Shown: positions 27,125-35,248 of the stretch, one piece after another
Layout: every line of letters begins with the position of its first letter
Position numbering within the stretch: position 1 is the first letter of the stretch
Source of the DNA: Promethearchaeota archaeon
Lineage (GTDB): Archaea > Asgardarchaeota > Lokiarchaeia > Sigynarchaeales > SOKP01
Assembly (NCBI GenBank): GCA_030620005.1
Contig: JAUXAJ010000017.1
Location: 1 to 36,182, forward strand
Direction of reading: 5' to 3'
Length of the DNA: 36,182 nucleotides
Translations under genes and position numbers: made by a program
Notes under the pieces: generated by a model
Database searches by the model: none
What the model was told of the DNA's origin: nothing
Seen by the model: the letters and a program-made list of their open reading frames with translations, nothing else

Positions 27125-27553
27125 ATGGAGTCTAAAATGAAAAAAATTACACCAAACATCATGGTAAAAGATGTGAATAAAACTATTGACTACTACAATG
27201 AAAATCTTGAATTTGAATTTGTCATGGGAGTTGATGAGAGCAAAAAAGTTAAAACGGGGAATTATTCTGGCTCAGTTTTAACTTGGGCAATGATTAATAA
27301 AGATGATATTGAAATAATGTTTCAACGAGAGGATAGTTTGGTTGAGGAAATCCCTGAATTTAAAGATATGAAAATTGGAGGAACGTTTACTTTATTCATT
27401 AGTACCAGAGATGTAAAAAATCTTTACAAAAAGATAAAGAATAAAGTAGAAATTTTAAAAGAAATGCACAAAACTTTTTATGGTGCTGATGAATTTGTAA
27501 TGAAAGATTTAAATGGTTACATTATTTATTTCTCGGAAGCCCAAGATGAATAG
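27125..27553 (+). CDS. VOC/glyoxalase-fold protein
   Basis: A 142-residue protein of the vicinal-oxygen-chelate superfamily (glyoxalase, bleomycin resistance, dioxygenase). It has the two beta-alpha-beta-beta-beta halves: a first with ITPNIMVKDVNKTIDYYNENLEF and the second ending in KDLNGYIIYFSEAQDE, where the Glu is a typical metal ligand position. The usual first-half His is not clear, so it may bind rather than chelate. Two starts are possible, ATG 27125 or ATG 27137. It ends in TAG, overlapped by the start of the next small frame. Confidence 0.8.
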   Translation: MESKMKKITPNIMVKDVNKTIDYYNENLEFEFVMGVDESKKVKTGNYSGSVLTWAMINKDDIEIMFQREDSLVEEIPEFKDMKIGGTFTLFISTRDVKNLYKKIKNKVEILKEMHKTFYGADEFVMKDLNGYIIYFSEAQDE

Positions 27554-27650
27554 TAATCTGAAAGAATTGCAAACAATTCCAGGAGTCGGGATATCACTTT
27601 TAAGTTTGATCACTCCTAAAAATTCATTCTTTTTCAAGAAACTCTCATGA
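27546..27650 (+). pseudogene. Truncated helix-hairpin-helix (Cdd1-like) fragment
   Basis: ATG 27546, overlapping the VOC stop, begins MNSNLKELQTIPGVGISLLSL. LQTIPGVG is the core of the helix-hairpin-helix domain in the Cdd1/pathogenicity-locus family, which normally continues for about 60 further residues. Here the frame is lost after LLSL and ends at TGA 27650. It is best read as a remnant; a real 34-residue protein is unlikely. The following 245 bases up to the symporter hold nothing I recognise. Confidence 0.45.
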
Positions 27651-27895
27651 GGAGGGATTACAAAATTACTTTGGATATTTCTTTACAAACATGTAACATG
27701 ATATTAAAATCTTATTACAACAGACTTCATTGTGTAAACTTCCATTTATTAGTATTATCAGATTACTTTTTAGTATTTTTATTGAAAATTTTTACCTTAC
27801 ACAAATCTAAAATATAATTCTTAAGATTAAAACACCTAAACCTCTGAACAATGGTGAAATAAGAAAAAGATCATTTTAGTAACAAAATTACACAT

Positions 27896-29341
27896 TTAAA
27901 GACCGAATTCTTTCAATTTAGACCTTATTTTTTCAGATTTCTTGGGAGTAAGGTCATAATATATCCAGAAAATTGCTGTACCAAATAGCATGAAAATCCC
28001 GGGAATTAAGGCCATTGAAATATGAATCCCCACAATTGCTAAGTCGGATTGAGTTACTGCTCCCTCATCAAATCCAGTTAATTCATGCACCACCCCAAAG
28101 ATGATTGCTTGAATGACTATAGAAAAACGATATATAAAAGCATTGAACCCGTTAAAAAGCCCTTCATTTCGTTGCTTGGTTGTAACTATATTTTCATCAA
28201 TGACATCTGCAAAAACAGTCCCTCCTATTATAAACAGCCCCGCCAAACTAATACCCCATAAACACATCATGATCATCAAACTAATTAGATCTTCAAGAAA
28301 TACCAAGGGAATTGTATTTAGAACCGTCATCACCGCACTTAATATCATCAATTTTCTATTATTGTTCTCTTTTTTTGCCCATTTAACCCAGAAAGGAATA
28401 GAAATAAAGGTTGCCATGAGATAGGGTGCAAAAAGCAATGTTGAATATGTTGCTGGCAATTTTAAAATGTATCGTAAACTATATTGTAATGAACCCAGCA
28501 AGCAACCCCTTAATACCCCAAAACTTAATATTAGTACAACATAAACTCTGAAATTTTTTTGCTTAAAGGCGGATATAAAAGCTTGAAAAAATGATGGCCT
28601 GTAGGCTCTTTCTTCTTCATATTTTCGCAAGTAAAGCGTTATTGATTCTTTATCCTCGCGTAATCCGGGAATTGCAAATAATCCTGAAATTAAAGCAACT
28701 AAGGATAATGCCCACGCATGATCTATGAAAGACTGTGTAACTCCATAGTGTACAATGAATGGAGGTATTAAAGCCCCAAATGCGGTACCAAGGGAGGAAA
28801 ATATGAAACCTATTCCAGATGCGGTTCTTCGTTCATTTAAATTGCGAAACTTATCAGGAAAGAGTGCTGCACTATTTATACCCCAAAAAGATAATGTAGT
28901 ATCAAATAAACAAGTAGAAAATACGAGCCAAGCAAAAATAGACCATTGACCTGCAATGGGATCAACTGAAGGTGGTGTAAATAGAAGTACATAAATTAAT
29001 ATTGAAGGAAACATTGAAGAAATGATCCATGGAAACCTTCTTCCCCATCTTTTTGTGAAGAAAAACGGTCGATCACAAATGTAACCAACAAGAGGATCAT
29101 TTACCGCGTTCCAGATTGCGTACAAAATAAAACCGAACATTGTTAGCAAACTATCTAACCCCATCTCAACCTCGTAGAAATAAAAAACATATGTACTAAA
29201 TGTAAGAGAAAAGATACTAGAAGTAAAGCGATTCATGCTGTATGAAGTAATATTCCATGTAGAATGTAATCTTTCTGGAATGTTTTCACTTGAATTCTCG
29301 ATTTCTTTTCTTTGAGAGTTCATTTTTTCATCGAATTTCAA
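27896..29341 (-). CDS. GPH-family (MelB-like) sugar:cation symporter
   Basis: A 481-residue membrane protein of the glycoside-pentoside-hexuronide:cation symporter family within the MFS fold, with about 12 helices. The N-terminal half has NAVNDPLVGYICDRPFF, matching the family's Asn/Asp cation-site motif in helix 2, and the loop RWGRRFPWI is the typical cytoplasmic basic loop. The loop KYEEERAYRPSFFQAF lies in the central cytoplasmic link. A region with VFADVIDENIVTTKQRNEGLFNG matches the helix 10-11 loop of the family. It imports sugars with H+ or Na+. It lies next to a D-aminoacylase, but no operon is formed. Start ATG 29341, stop TAA. Confidence 0.88.
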   Translation of the reverse strand: MKFDEKMNSQRKEIENSSENIPERLHSTWNITSYSMNRFTSSIFSLTFSTYVFYFYEVEMGLDSLLTMFGFILYAIWNAVNDPLVGYICDRPFFFTKRWGRRFPWIISSMFPSILIYVLLFTPPSVDPIAGQWSIFAWLVFSTCLFDTTLSFWGINSAALFPDKFRNLNERRTASGIGFIFSSLGTAFGALIPPFIVHYGVTQSFIDHAWALSLVALISGLFAIPGLREDKESITLYLRKYEEERAYRPSFFQAFISAFKQKNFRVYVVLILSFGVLRGCLLGSLQYSLRYILKLPATYSTLLFAPYLMATFISIPFWVKWAKKENNNRKLMILSAVMTVLNTIPLVFLEDLISLMIMMCLWGISLAGLFIIGGTVFADVIDENIVTTKQRNEGLFNGFNAFIYRFSIVIQAIIFGVVHELTGFDEGAVTQSDLAIVGIHISMALIPGIFMLFGTAIFWIYYDLTPKKSEKIRSKLKEFGL

Positions 29342-29384
29342 AAAAGTTTTTTCGTATTAACTTAGAATTAGTATAACAAAATTT

Positions 29385-29525
29385 TTAAAATTTACGCTTA
29401 TAATACTTATGAGATTTTAGAAAAAGGGGCTCTGCTTTACGATACTCTCCATATAAGAAGAAATTCACTGCTTTTTGTAAATCTTTTTCATATTTACTTT
29501 CAGTTTTTTTATCATATTTTGGCAT
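29385..29525 (-). CDS. Small TPR-like helical protein
   Basis: From ATG 29525 a 46-residue protein begins MPKYDKKTESKYEK and continues AVNFFLYGEYRKAEPLFLKS. The latter fits one TPR-like helix pair (G-E-Y-x-K-A). It is basic and probably cytoplasmic. An ATG upstream at 29648 gives 87 residues, but that extension runs antisense to a fragment at 29542-29766, so I prefer the short form. Function unknown. Confidence 0.4.
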   Translation of the reverse strand: MPKYDKKTESKYEKDLQKAVNFFLYGEYRKAEPLFLKSHKYYKRKF

Positions 29526-29541
29526 TTTTATTAATTTTAGT

Positions 29542-29766
29542 TTGTTTTTCGAATTTTCCTTCACCGACGGGTATTTAGTCAGTTCCGAAGACACCAAGTC
29601 GCCAATGCATGTCAGGTATGCAGATAATTTTGAAGGAGACGGTTCCACGACCGATTTTACCCTAAATTACACGGTTCAAACCGCGGAATTGTCCGATATC
29701 TACATTTATAACGGCGACGAGTTGAACAACACTCTAGGAGAGTTTAGCACGAAAAATAAAAAATAA
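29542..29766 (+). pseudogene. Fragment resembling a phage/virus tail-fibre module
   Basis: A 74-codon frame with TTG 29542 as the only start reads YADNFEGDGSTTDFTLNY, then LSDIYIYNGDELNNT. The pattern F-x-GDGSTT-x-F-T-L followed by a VYxNG-like strand is common in tail-fibre and receptor-binding proteins of viruses. It is richer in G and C than its surroundings. It has no proper start and is probably a piece of a larger, imported gene. Stop TAA 29766, eight bases before the converging D-aminoacylase. Confidence 0.35.
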
Positions 29767-29774
29767 TCAAAGGC

Positions 29775-31418
29775 TTAATTCAATCTTCTTAAAACTACTC
29801 CCGGATATTTATTCTTTTGTTTATTGTTATCAACGACAATTACACCATTAACAATTACATATAGCATTCCTTCTGGAAATTGGTTGGGATTTTCATATGT
29901 TGCCTTATCAATTATAGTGCTTGGATCGAAAATTACGATGTCTGCCCATGTTCCCTCGTATAATAGGCCTCTATCTCTTAATCCCAATCGTTGAGCTGGG
30001 AACGACGTCATCCTGCGAATGGCATCTTCTAAAGTTAAAACATTTTCTTCTCTAACATATTTTCCAAGAATTCTAGGATATGTTCCGTAGAAACGAGGGT
30101 GAAACTTTCCAAGTTGAGGTAAATACGGAATACCAAGACCGTCAGTACCGACCATTTGGTAACGACTTGTCATGATTCTTCGGATGTCTTCTTCTCCCAT
30201 AGTTTCAATTGTCATTGCAGCTCCTAGCTCTTCATCTATAAGTATTTCTAATAGAGTTTCCCATTCATCTTTTTTGCCTTTAATCTTGGTAATTTCACTA
30301 ATGTTCTTGCCCTCGATATCTTTCCATTTTTTTGTTCTGGCAGACGCAATGAATATGTAATCGAATCCATTTTCACCGTTGAAATTCCCCCAACCTTTAA
30401 TACCCTCAACAACATCTTTTTTCATACGCTCTCTATCGTCTGGGTTTCGTAATCTTTCTAATAACATTTCATCACCGCCCTCATGAGCCCAAGAAGGAAG
30501 TAATTGAGATAGTTTTGTCATGCTCCTGTTGTACGGATATTGATCACAACTAATATTTATACCACGGGCATTTGCTTCTTCTATAAGGCGTAATGTCTCT
30601 TTACTTGTACCCCAATATATCTTACCAGCGATTTTATGGTGTGATATGTGCCCACCCACGCAACCTGATTTTTCTACAATCTCAATTACTTCTTCTACTG
30701 CGTCTACAACAGTCTGACCTTCACCGCGAATGTGTGAGAAATATAGACCTTGATACTCCCCTACAACCTTAGCAACTTCCAAGATCTCGTCAGTTTTTGC
30801 AAAGACTTGTGGAGCGTAAATTAATCCCGTGCTTAGCCCTAAAGCTCCTGCCTCCATGGCTTCTATCGCATATTTTTTCATTTCTTCGATTTCTTCAGGT
30901 GAAGGGGGACGATTTTCATGGCCTGGACCACCAGCAATACGGATGTTTTCATACCCAACAAAGGGTACCAAATTGGCGGGACAGCCCTTTTTTTCCAATG
31001 CTTGTAAATATTGCTCAAATGTGTTCCACTGGAATTTAAAATCTTTATATTGAGGGATAAATCTAGTATAAAACCTTCTAAAATCATCCTCTTTATCTGG
31101 ACGGATTGGAGCGAAACTATTTCCACACTGACCAATAACGCAAGTTGTTATCCCTTGTCGTAGGAACGAGTCGGCTTTATTAAAAAGAGGAAGAACAAAA
31201 TCAGTATGGGAATGCATATCGATGAAACCTGGGCATGCGATTAGTCCAGATGCGTCGATCTCTTTTATAGCGTCCCCACTTAATTTTGGTCTGATCTTGG
31301 CAATTTTTCCATCTTTTATAGCAATATCAGCGCGATACCAAGGATTTCCTGCTCCATCGATAACATTTCCATTCTTAATAATGATATCAGAGCTCAATTT
31401 TATCAATTCTCTATTCAT
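29775..31418 (-). CDS. N-acyl-D-amino-acid deacylase (D-aminoacylase)
   Basis: A 547-residue zinc amidohydrolase that removes acyl groups from N-acyl-D-amino acids. Visible motifs are H69-S-H71-T-D in GFIDMHSHTD, C98 in IGQCGNS (the bridging Cys), SHIRGEG and ISHHKIAGK for the later His ligands, and GTDGLG with the catalytic Asp. The C-terminal GTWADIVIFDP closes the small beta domain. Length and order match the family, so it is probably active and allows use of D-amino-acid derivatives from peptidoglycan or necromass. Start ATG 31418, stop TAA. An AT-rich promoter region of about 150 bases lies upstream. Confidence 0.92.
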   Translation of the reverse strand: MNRELIKLSSDIIIKNGNVIDGAGNPWYRADIAIKDGKIAKIRPKLSGDAIKEIDASGLIACPGFIDMHSHTDFVLPLFNKADSFLRQGITTCVIGQCGNSFAPIRPDKEDDFRRFYTRFIPQYKDFKFQWNTFEQYLQALEKKGCPANLVPFVGYENIRIAGGPGHENRPPSPEEIEEMKKYAIEAMEAGALGLSTGLIYAPQVFAKTDEILEVAKVVGEYQGLYFSHIRGEGQTVVDAVEEVIEIVEKSGCVGGHISHHKIAGKIYWGTSKETLRLIEEANARGINISCDQYPYNRSMTKLSQLLPSWAHEGGDEMLLERLRNPDDRERMKKDVVEGIKGWGNFNGENGFDYIFIASARTKKWKDIEGKNISEITKIKGKKDEWETLLEILIDEELGAAMTIETMGEEDIRRIMTSRYQMVGTDGLGIPYLPQLGKFHPRFYGTYPRILGKYVREENVLTLEDAIRRMTSFPAQRLGLRDRGLLYEGTWADIVIFDPSTIIDKATYENPNQFPEGMLYVIVNGVIVVDNNKQKNKYPGVVLRRLN

Positions 31419-31573
31419 ATTTGATTTTAACGTACTATATCTCTTTAAAATGTTTAAAAGTTAAATAATTTAGGCATGAAACAAACAGATAAAACAAAAT
31501 TACTTTTTCACTAAATATATATCTTCCTAATACTTTAATTTGCAATATAAAAAAAAAGGTTTTAAAACAAGCA

Positions 31574-31795
31574 GTGGAATATTTTGGAAAGCAATGTGGA
31601 AAAAAAATTGCTAAAAAAGTTCAAGTTGAGGGAAAACCATTGACTTTCAAGAATTGGCTCATATATACCTATATAGATTCAATGAAAAATTTTGGACCAA
31701 TACCGAGCATTGAAAACGGCGATTTCGCGACTAAAATAAAGCATGGCACCTTTTACAACGCTGCCGAGGAATGGGGATTAAGTGAATACGATTAG
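31574..31795 (+). CDS. Short open frame, probable gene fragment
   Basis: A 73-codon frame from GTG 31574 (EYFGKQCGKKIAKKVQVEGK) ends FYNAAEEWGLSEYD then TAG 31795. The frame stays open upstream of the GTG without a good start, which suggests a lost 5' part. I recognise no family with confidence. The amphipathic Lys-rich start looks like the inner part of a helical domain. It lies upstream of a TIGR04076-type gene, with an LRR remnant on the opposite strand between them. Confidence 0.35.
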   Translation: MEYFGKQCGKKIAKKVQVEGKPLTFKNWLIYTYIDSMKNFGPIPSIENGDFATKIKHGTFYNAAEEWGLSEYD

Positions 31796-31839
31796 ATTTA
31801 TTGCGAGTATGTAGACTATAAAATACTACAATTTTATTA

Positions 31840-32034
31840 TCAACTTTCTGGTTTCTTTATCTTTTTATTATTTAATTGCTTTTTCATTATTTCTGGAGAA
31901 GGAATGAGGACATTTTTTGGACCTTTTCTTTTATCAAGTCCCTTAATTTCGGAGATTTTATTTGACCCTAATCCCAACTATTTCAAGTTCTGAAGATTGT
32001 CTAAACCTTTTATTTCCAAAATCTGGTTCTTACA
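31840..32034 (-). pseudogene. Remnant of an SDS22-like leucine-rich-repeat gene
   Basis: Reading the minus strand from 32034, the frame gives NQILEIKGLDNLQNLK, then TAG (31978-31980), then LGLGSNKISEIKGLD, then about 30 Lys-rich residues ending in KKPES and TGA 31840. The two copies of N-x-I-x-EIKGLD are the 22-residue SDS22-type repeat. No start codon exists, so only the 3' end of a gene survives. The in-frame TAG replaces the position usually Glu in NLKEL. This class is unlike the 23-residue repeats of the LRR gene at 35249-36157. Confidence 0.75.
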
Positions 32035-32144
32035 TTATAAAAATGTAAGCTTCTTTAGAAAATATTCATATTTCTACAAAAAATAATTTAAACTCAAGAA
32101 AATAATAAGAATTAAATTGAAAAAAAAAAAATAATGTTTGTTGA

Positions 32145-32567
32145 ATGATTATGGAAGAAGGTCTAAAATACATGCAAAAACTTTTAGAATTTACAGATGA
32201 AGAGATGGAACTTTTTAAGGCAAACCCGAAAAATTTGGAAATTCTTAAAAAGACTCCTGACCTAATAAACAAGACAATTATCGTCGAAGTGACAAAGTCT
32301 CATGGCTGTGCTAGCCAGCATAGAGTTGGAGATATGTTTTATTTTACGGGCGATGGAAATTTGCTAACTAAATTATGTCCTAAAAAAATATGCATGTCCG
32401 CTCTTAATGCTGCAGGTGGTTTAGTAAATAGTGCAGCAATGTTCATGTGGGCTGGTCGAGATGCCAATGAAATGCCGTTTACAGTAGCAGGATGTTCTGA
32501 TGTAGGCATACAATGTGGCGGCTGGGGACACGTCGTTTTGAATATTAGAGTTGAAGATCGCAAATAA
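32145..32567 (+). CDS. TIGR04076-type cysteine-rich conserved protein
   Basis: A 140-residue protein matching the TIGR04076 family of uncharacterised proteins from anaerobes. Diagnostic segments are DEEMELFKANPKN near the N-terminus, then VEVTKSHGCASQHRVGD, LLTKLCPKKICMSAL, and the C-terminal GCSDVGIQCGGWGH. The conserved cysteines (about C46, C74, C79, C117, C124) and His residues suggest metal or cluster binding, which is not proved for the family. Two ATGs (32145 and 32151) are possible starts. It is flanked by gene remnants and looks intact, so it is presumably under selection. Confidence 0.85.
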   Translation: MIMEEGLKYMQKLLEFTDEEMELFKANPKNLEILKKTPDLINKTIIVEVTKSHGCASQHRVGDMFYFTGDGNLLTKLCPKKICMSALNAAGGLVNSAAMFMWAGRDANEMPFTVAGCSDVGIQCGGWGHVVLNIRVEDRK

Positions 32568-32569
32568 CT

Positions 32570-32767
32570 CAAATCTTCCGCAAGCTCCGTTTTTGGCTGG
32601 ATCTTTCCGTTTAAATTTGTTAGATTTGCATTTATATCGTTAATTTCTGAATCGAACTCTTTAATCACATTCAGGATCTCCTTCCACCCTTTTCTATATA
32701 CATCTACCTGCAAAATTGGATTAAAAAATTTCTTCCGATTTCGCTTATTGTTTAACTTCATGACCAT
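32570..32767 (-). CDS. Weak open frame, convergent with TIGR04076 gene
   Basis: From ATG 32767 the minus strand reads KLNNKRNRKKFFNPILQ and about 40 further residues with a coiled-coil flavour (WKEILNVIKEFDSEINDINA). The frame then runs antisense into the TIGR04076 coding region to 32339, so I count only the part outside it. It may be a truncated gene or chance. I recognise no family. Confidence 0.2.
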
Positions 32768-32870
32768 GATTTAAAAAAAAATAGATTTCTAGCTTTTCAT
32801 GAGTTCAAATATTTATTCCTTTAAAAATAATTTAAAAATAAAAAAAAATTTGAAAAAAAGATCTATTTAG

Positions 32871-33122
32871 AACTGCGTTGAAGGAATAGCAAATCCTTCC
32901 ATCGAACTCATGCATCTAGAGAATAAATTAAGGTTCTCTGAGGAGGGACGGGCAACCTTATATAATAAAAGCAAGCTTAGTGGCAAAAAGGTGCCAAGAT
33001 ACATCGAGATCGATAATAAACCAGAAAACAACAAGGAGGATAAAATATTTTTCATTTTACATTCTTTTTTTCATGTTTATTTAATCTATTTTTATAAAGA
33101 AATTAGACTCTTAAAAACCTAA
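32871..33122 (+). pseudogene. Orphan open fragment
   Basis: After TAG 32868-32870 the frame reads CVEGIANPSIELMHLENK, then RFSEEGRATLYNKSKLSGKK and PRYIEIDNKPENNK, before turning into low-complexity AT-rich codons and stopping at 33122. The first 55 residues have a protein-like composition and better codon use than the rest. An internal ATG at 32910 is present. Probably a decayed gene piece; no family recognised. Confidence 0.25.
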
Positions 33123-33202
33123 TGGTTACTTTTTAATTGTCTTGAACCTCATTTTTATAGTAAGATTTATTATTTTTCAACATTATTCAGCATTTTTTTC
33201 GA

Positions 33203-33247
33203 AAATATTTATATAAAAACGATTAACTAATATTATACAAAAAAGTA
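33203..33247 (+). promoter_or_regulatory. Upstream block shared with the 9120 paralogue
   Basis: GAAAATATTTATAT is followed after about 15 bases by ATATTATACAAAAAAGTA at 33230-33247, identical over 18 bases to 9057-9074. It lies about 105 bases upstream of ATG 33352, some 60 bases farther than in the other gene. It is likely the promoter of this paralogue. Confidence 0.55.
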
Positions 33248-33351
33248 CGATGAAATCTAAAATTTTGATTCGTACAAAAAAAATTCAAAATCTCACGAAC
33301 TTGGAAAGGTGAGCAAAAATCTCGGATGTAGTCATTTATACTGACTTTGAC

Positions 33352-34518
33352 ATGATTTTATATGGAATGGGAATTATTCTACTGTTCATTACTGCCCTCC
33401 GATATCTCGGAATGGCACGAAAAAAGGAGAATCCAAACGAAAAATTGATTAATCGAGCATACGGCATCGTTTTCATTGGTCTTACCATTCTATTTAGCTT
33501 GTATGTTCTTTACTTTTTATCCTTGGAAGGTTATCATGTTAAAAATGTTTACATGGGAGCACTTGAAAAACTATCTTTCATTTCTGAATGGCTGTATAGA
33601 AGTGCGTTGAGTTTATTGATCGTATTTCAGACGATTTTTATTTATGCTTTTGAAAAAATACGGAATAAAAAATATACTTTCAGCCTGATTATCGGCATCA
33701 TAGGTATCATCTTGATGATTTTACTCCCATTAGAAATGTTATTTACATTAGGTCTTGTTCCAATTACAATAATATACTTTTATTTCATTCACGTGTTATT
33801 TACTCTCATGAAATGGGCTAAAAAGGAGCTAAAAGCGGCTACTTCTTTTATCATCTTGGGGACTATTTTAATTGCCAATTCCACTATATTTACAAATCCC
33901 ATTATCATGATGACTGGAGCGATGCCCTCAATACTCCTTCCTTTATCGTTACTAACGGGCACGATTCTCTGCGTGGCACCGACATCCTTGAAATCAAAGT
34001 TCTTCTTGCAAAGCACAAGTTTTTGGTACGTGTTCTGTGCAGGCGTGATTGGGTATAGCGTGTTCTTGTTTATTTTTACTATAATTTTTATCCCCGAACT
34101 TGCTATTTTTGCTTTTATATTGCTCATTTTTTTTAGCGTTGAATTCATGTTTTTTCTCAAGTCCCTCTTAAAAGAAGAAGGAGTTAGCACGAAAAAGAGC
34201 GTTGGTGTCATCGGCGTTTTCACACGACCCGAGACCATCACGGAAGAAGAAGTGTCGGTGTCGAAAGAAAAGAAGATCTGCTTGGTCTGCAAGGGAAAAT
34301 TGGGGGGATTTAACACGTATATTTTCATGTGTTCTGACTGTAATGCGTTTTACTGCGAAAAATGTTCAAAAGCGTTAAGCAATTTAGAAAACTCGTGTTG
34401 GGCGTGTAATGCTCCCATCGATCCTTCAAAACCCTCAAAACCGTTTGAGCAAGAAGAAAAAGAAGAAGTAGTGGTGGAAGAAAAAGTTCCAAAAAAGGTT
34501 GGAGGCGACGCGAAATGA
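33352..34518 (+). CDS. Multi-helix membrane protein with C-terminal Cys-rich RING/treble-clef-like domain (paralogue 3)
   Basis: A 388-residue protein with the same plan as the 9120 gene: eight or nine helices over about 285 residues, a linker with PETITEEEV, then CLVC, CSDC, YCEKC and CWAC, closing with D-P-S-K-P-S-K-P. All eight cysteines are present. The tail is short and acidic, then basic. Its membrane half aligns by eye with that of the 9120 protein at several points, for example K-x-E-N-x-NEK after helix 1, IYAFE in the middle, and a later L-Q/S-Q-S-x-S/I-x-W segment. In-frame TGA 33310 precedes ATG 33352 with no other start between. Probably a receptor- or adaptor-like membrane protein; the biochemical role is unknown. 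Confidence 0.8.
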   Translation: MILYGMGIILLFITALRYLGMARKKENPNEKLINRAYGIVFIGLTILFSLYVLYFLSLEGYHVKNVYMGALEKLSFISEWLYRSALSLLIVFQTIFIYAFEKIRNKKYTFSLIIGIIGIILMILLPLEMLFTLGLVPITIIYFYFIHVLFTLMKWAKKELKAATSFIILGTILIANSTIFTNPIIMMTGAMPSILLPLSLLTGTILCVAPTSLKSKFFLQSTSFWYVFCAGVIGYSVFLFIFTIIFIPELAIFAFILLIFFSVEFMFFLKSLLKEEGVSTKKSVGVIGVFTRPETITEEEVSVSKEKKICLVCKGKLGGFNTYIFMCSDCNAFYCEKCSKALSNLENSCWACNAPIDPSKPSKPFEQEEKEEVVVEEKVPKKVGGDAK

Positions 34519-34551
34519 TGGAAATAATGTTTTTTAATTTGAAGTGCCATA

Positions 34552-34616
34552 CTGAATTTTGTAACCATCCAAAAATATAGAAAGATACAAAATTCAGAGA
34601 TCCTGAGTTTTTTTTC
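34552..34616 (+). terminator. 12-bp inverted repeat followed by T8
   Basis: CTGAATTTTGTA (34552-34563) and TACAAAATTCAG (34586-34597) are perfect reverse complements around a 22-base loop, followed at 34608-34615 by eight T residues. It begins 33 bases after paralogue 3's stop and looks like a transcript-end structure. Confidence 0.5.
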
Positions 34617-34618
34617 TT

Positions 34619-34834
34619 CTACTTGTTCCTAATAATGGTATTAACACAATCCAATAAATCATTCAATAATTCCTTGTATTTCAGACCGTGTAGTTTTGAA
34701 CCGATGTGTTTATTAAGAACGTCTTCGATGCTTGCCAACGCTAGACCGTCATCAGCAATTGACTATTTCAGAAACATTGATAAGAATTTTACCTTATTCA
34801 CTTCGTATTTTACCTTGAAAGAAAGCCACGCCCT
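34619..34834 (-). pseudogene. C-terminal gene remnant with in-frame TAG
   Basis: The minus strand from 34834 reads WLSFKVKYEVNKVKFLSMF, then TAG 34763-34765, then SIADDGLALASIEDVLNKHI, then LHGLKYKELLNDLLDCVNTI and ends at TAG 34619-34621. The composition and helical pattern are clearly protein-like, and no start codon covers the whole. It is the 3' end of a lost gene whose family I do not recognise. Confidence 0.5.
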
Positions 34835-34844
34835 TCATTCTTGA

Positions 34845-34973
34845 TTTTTTTTTTACCAAACGCCCGCGCTTGCCAGCTTCGGGATCGCGTTGTTTTTTGG
34901 GCTCACGACAGCCTACTCGGACGCCAAGATATTGATTACCTTACTTGTCCAAAAATTTGCATTGAATAAATAA
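34845..34973 (+). pseudogene. C-terminal fragment of a membrane protein
   Basis: After a T-run the plus strand reads TPALASFGIALFFGLTTAYS, then DAKILITLLVQKFALNK and TAA 34973. This is one transmembrane helix and a short basic tail with no start codon. It is far richer in G and C than its surroundings, which suggests a piece of different origin or a slower-decaying fragment. Confidence 0.4.
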
Positions 34974-35116
34974 TTCTCCATTTACATATGTATTCGTCTT
35001 GCCAGCTTCCAATTTGAGTGTAATGAACTTATTAACCTTAAATTAAAAACTATTATTGTTATTTCCTTAATAGAATTGTAAACCTATATATAAATTACAT
35101 GCTATTATCTCACTAA

Positions 35117-35165
35117 AGAGCAAATTTTGATGATGGGTTGACCGAACAAGAAGCTGCCAAGCGTT
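35117..35165 (+). pseudogene. Short trace of a P-type ATPase N-terminus
   Basis: The frame reads NFDDGLTEQEAAKRF before losing sense. The pattern GLT-x-x-E-A-x-x-R is typical of the N-terminal domain of type II P-ATPases. It is only fifteen residues, so this is suggestive only. The rest of 34974-35176 shows nothing else. Confidence 0.2.
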
Positions 35166-35248
35166 TTATATTCCTGTCATTTAGTGTCATATCTTTTAAG
35201 TTTGTTAATTTTCGCTTTTAATAACCCTGGTAATTGATTAAGAGTTTT

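Noticed and set aside
32029..32049. Perfect 8-bp hairpin CTTACATT/AATGTAAG
   Set aside because: In AT-rich intergenic DNA a short hairpin is expected by chance; no T-run or gene end fits it. A similar TTCTTACATTATAAAAAT near 26998 is probably also coincidence.
33789..34328. 179-codon minus-strand open frame
   Set aside because: Antisense to the third membrane-zinc paralogue.
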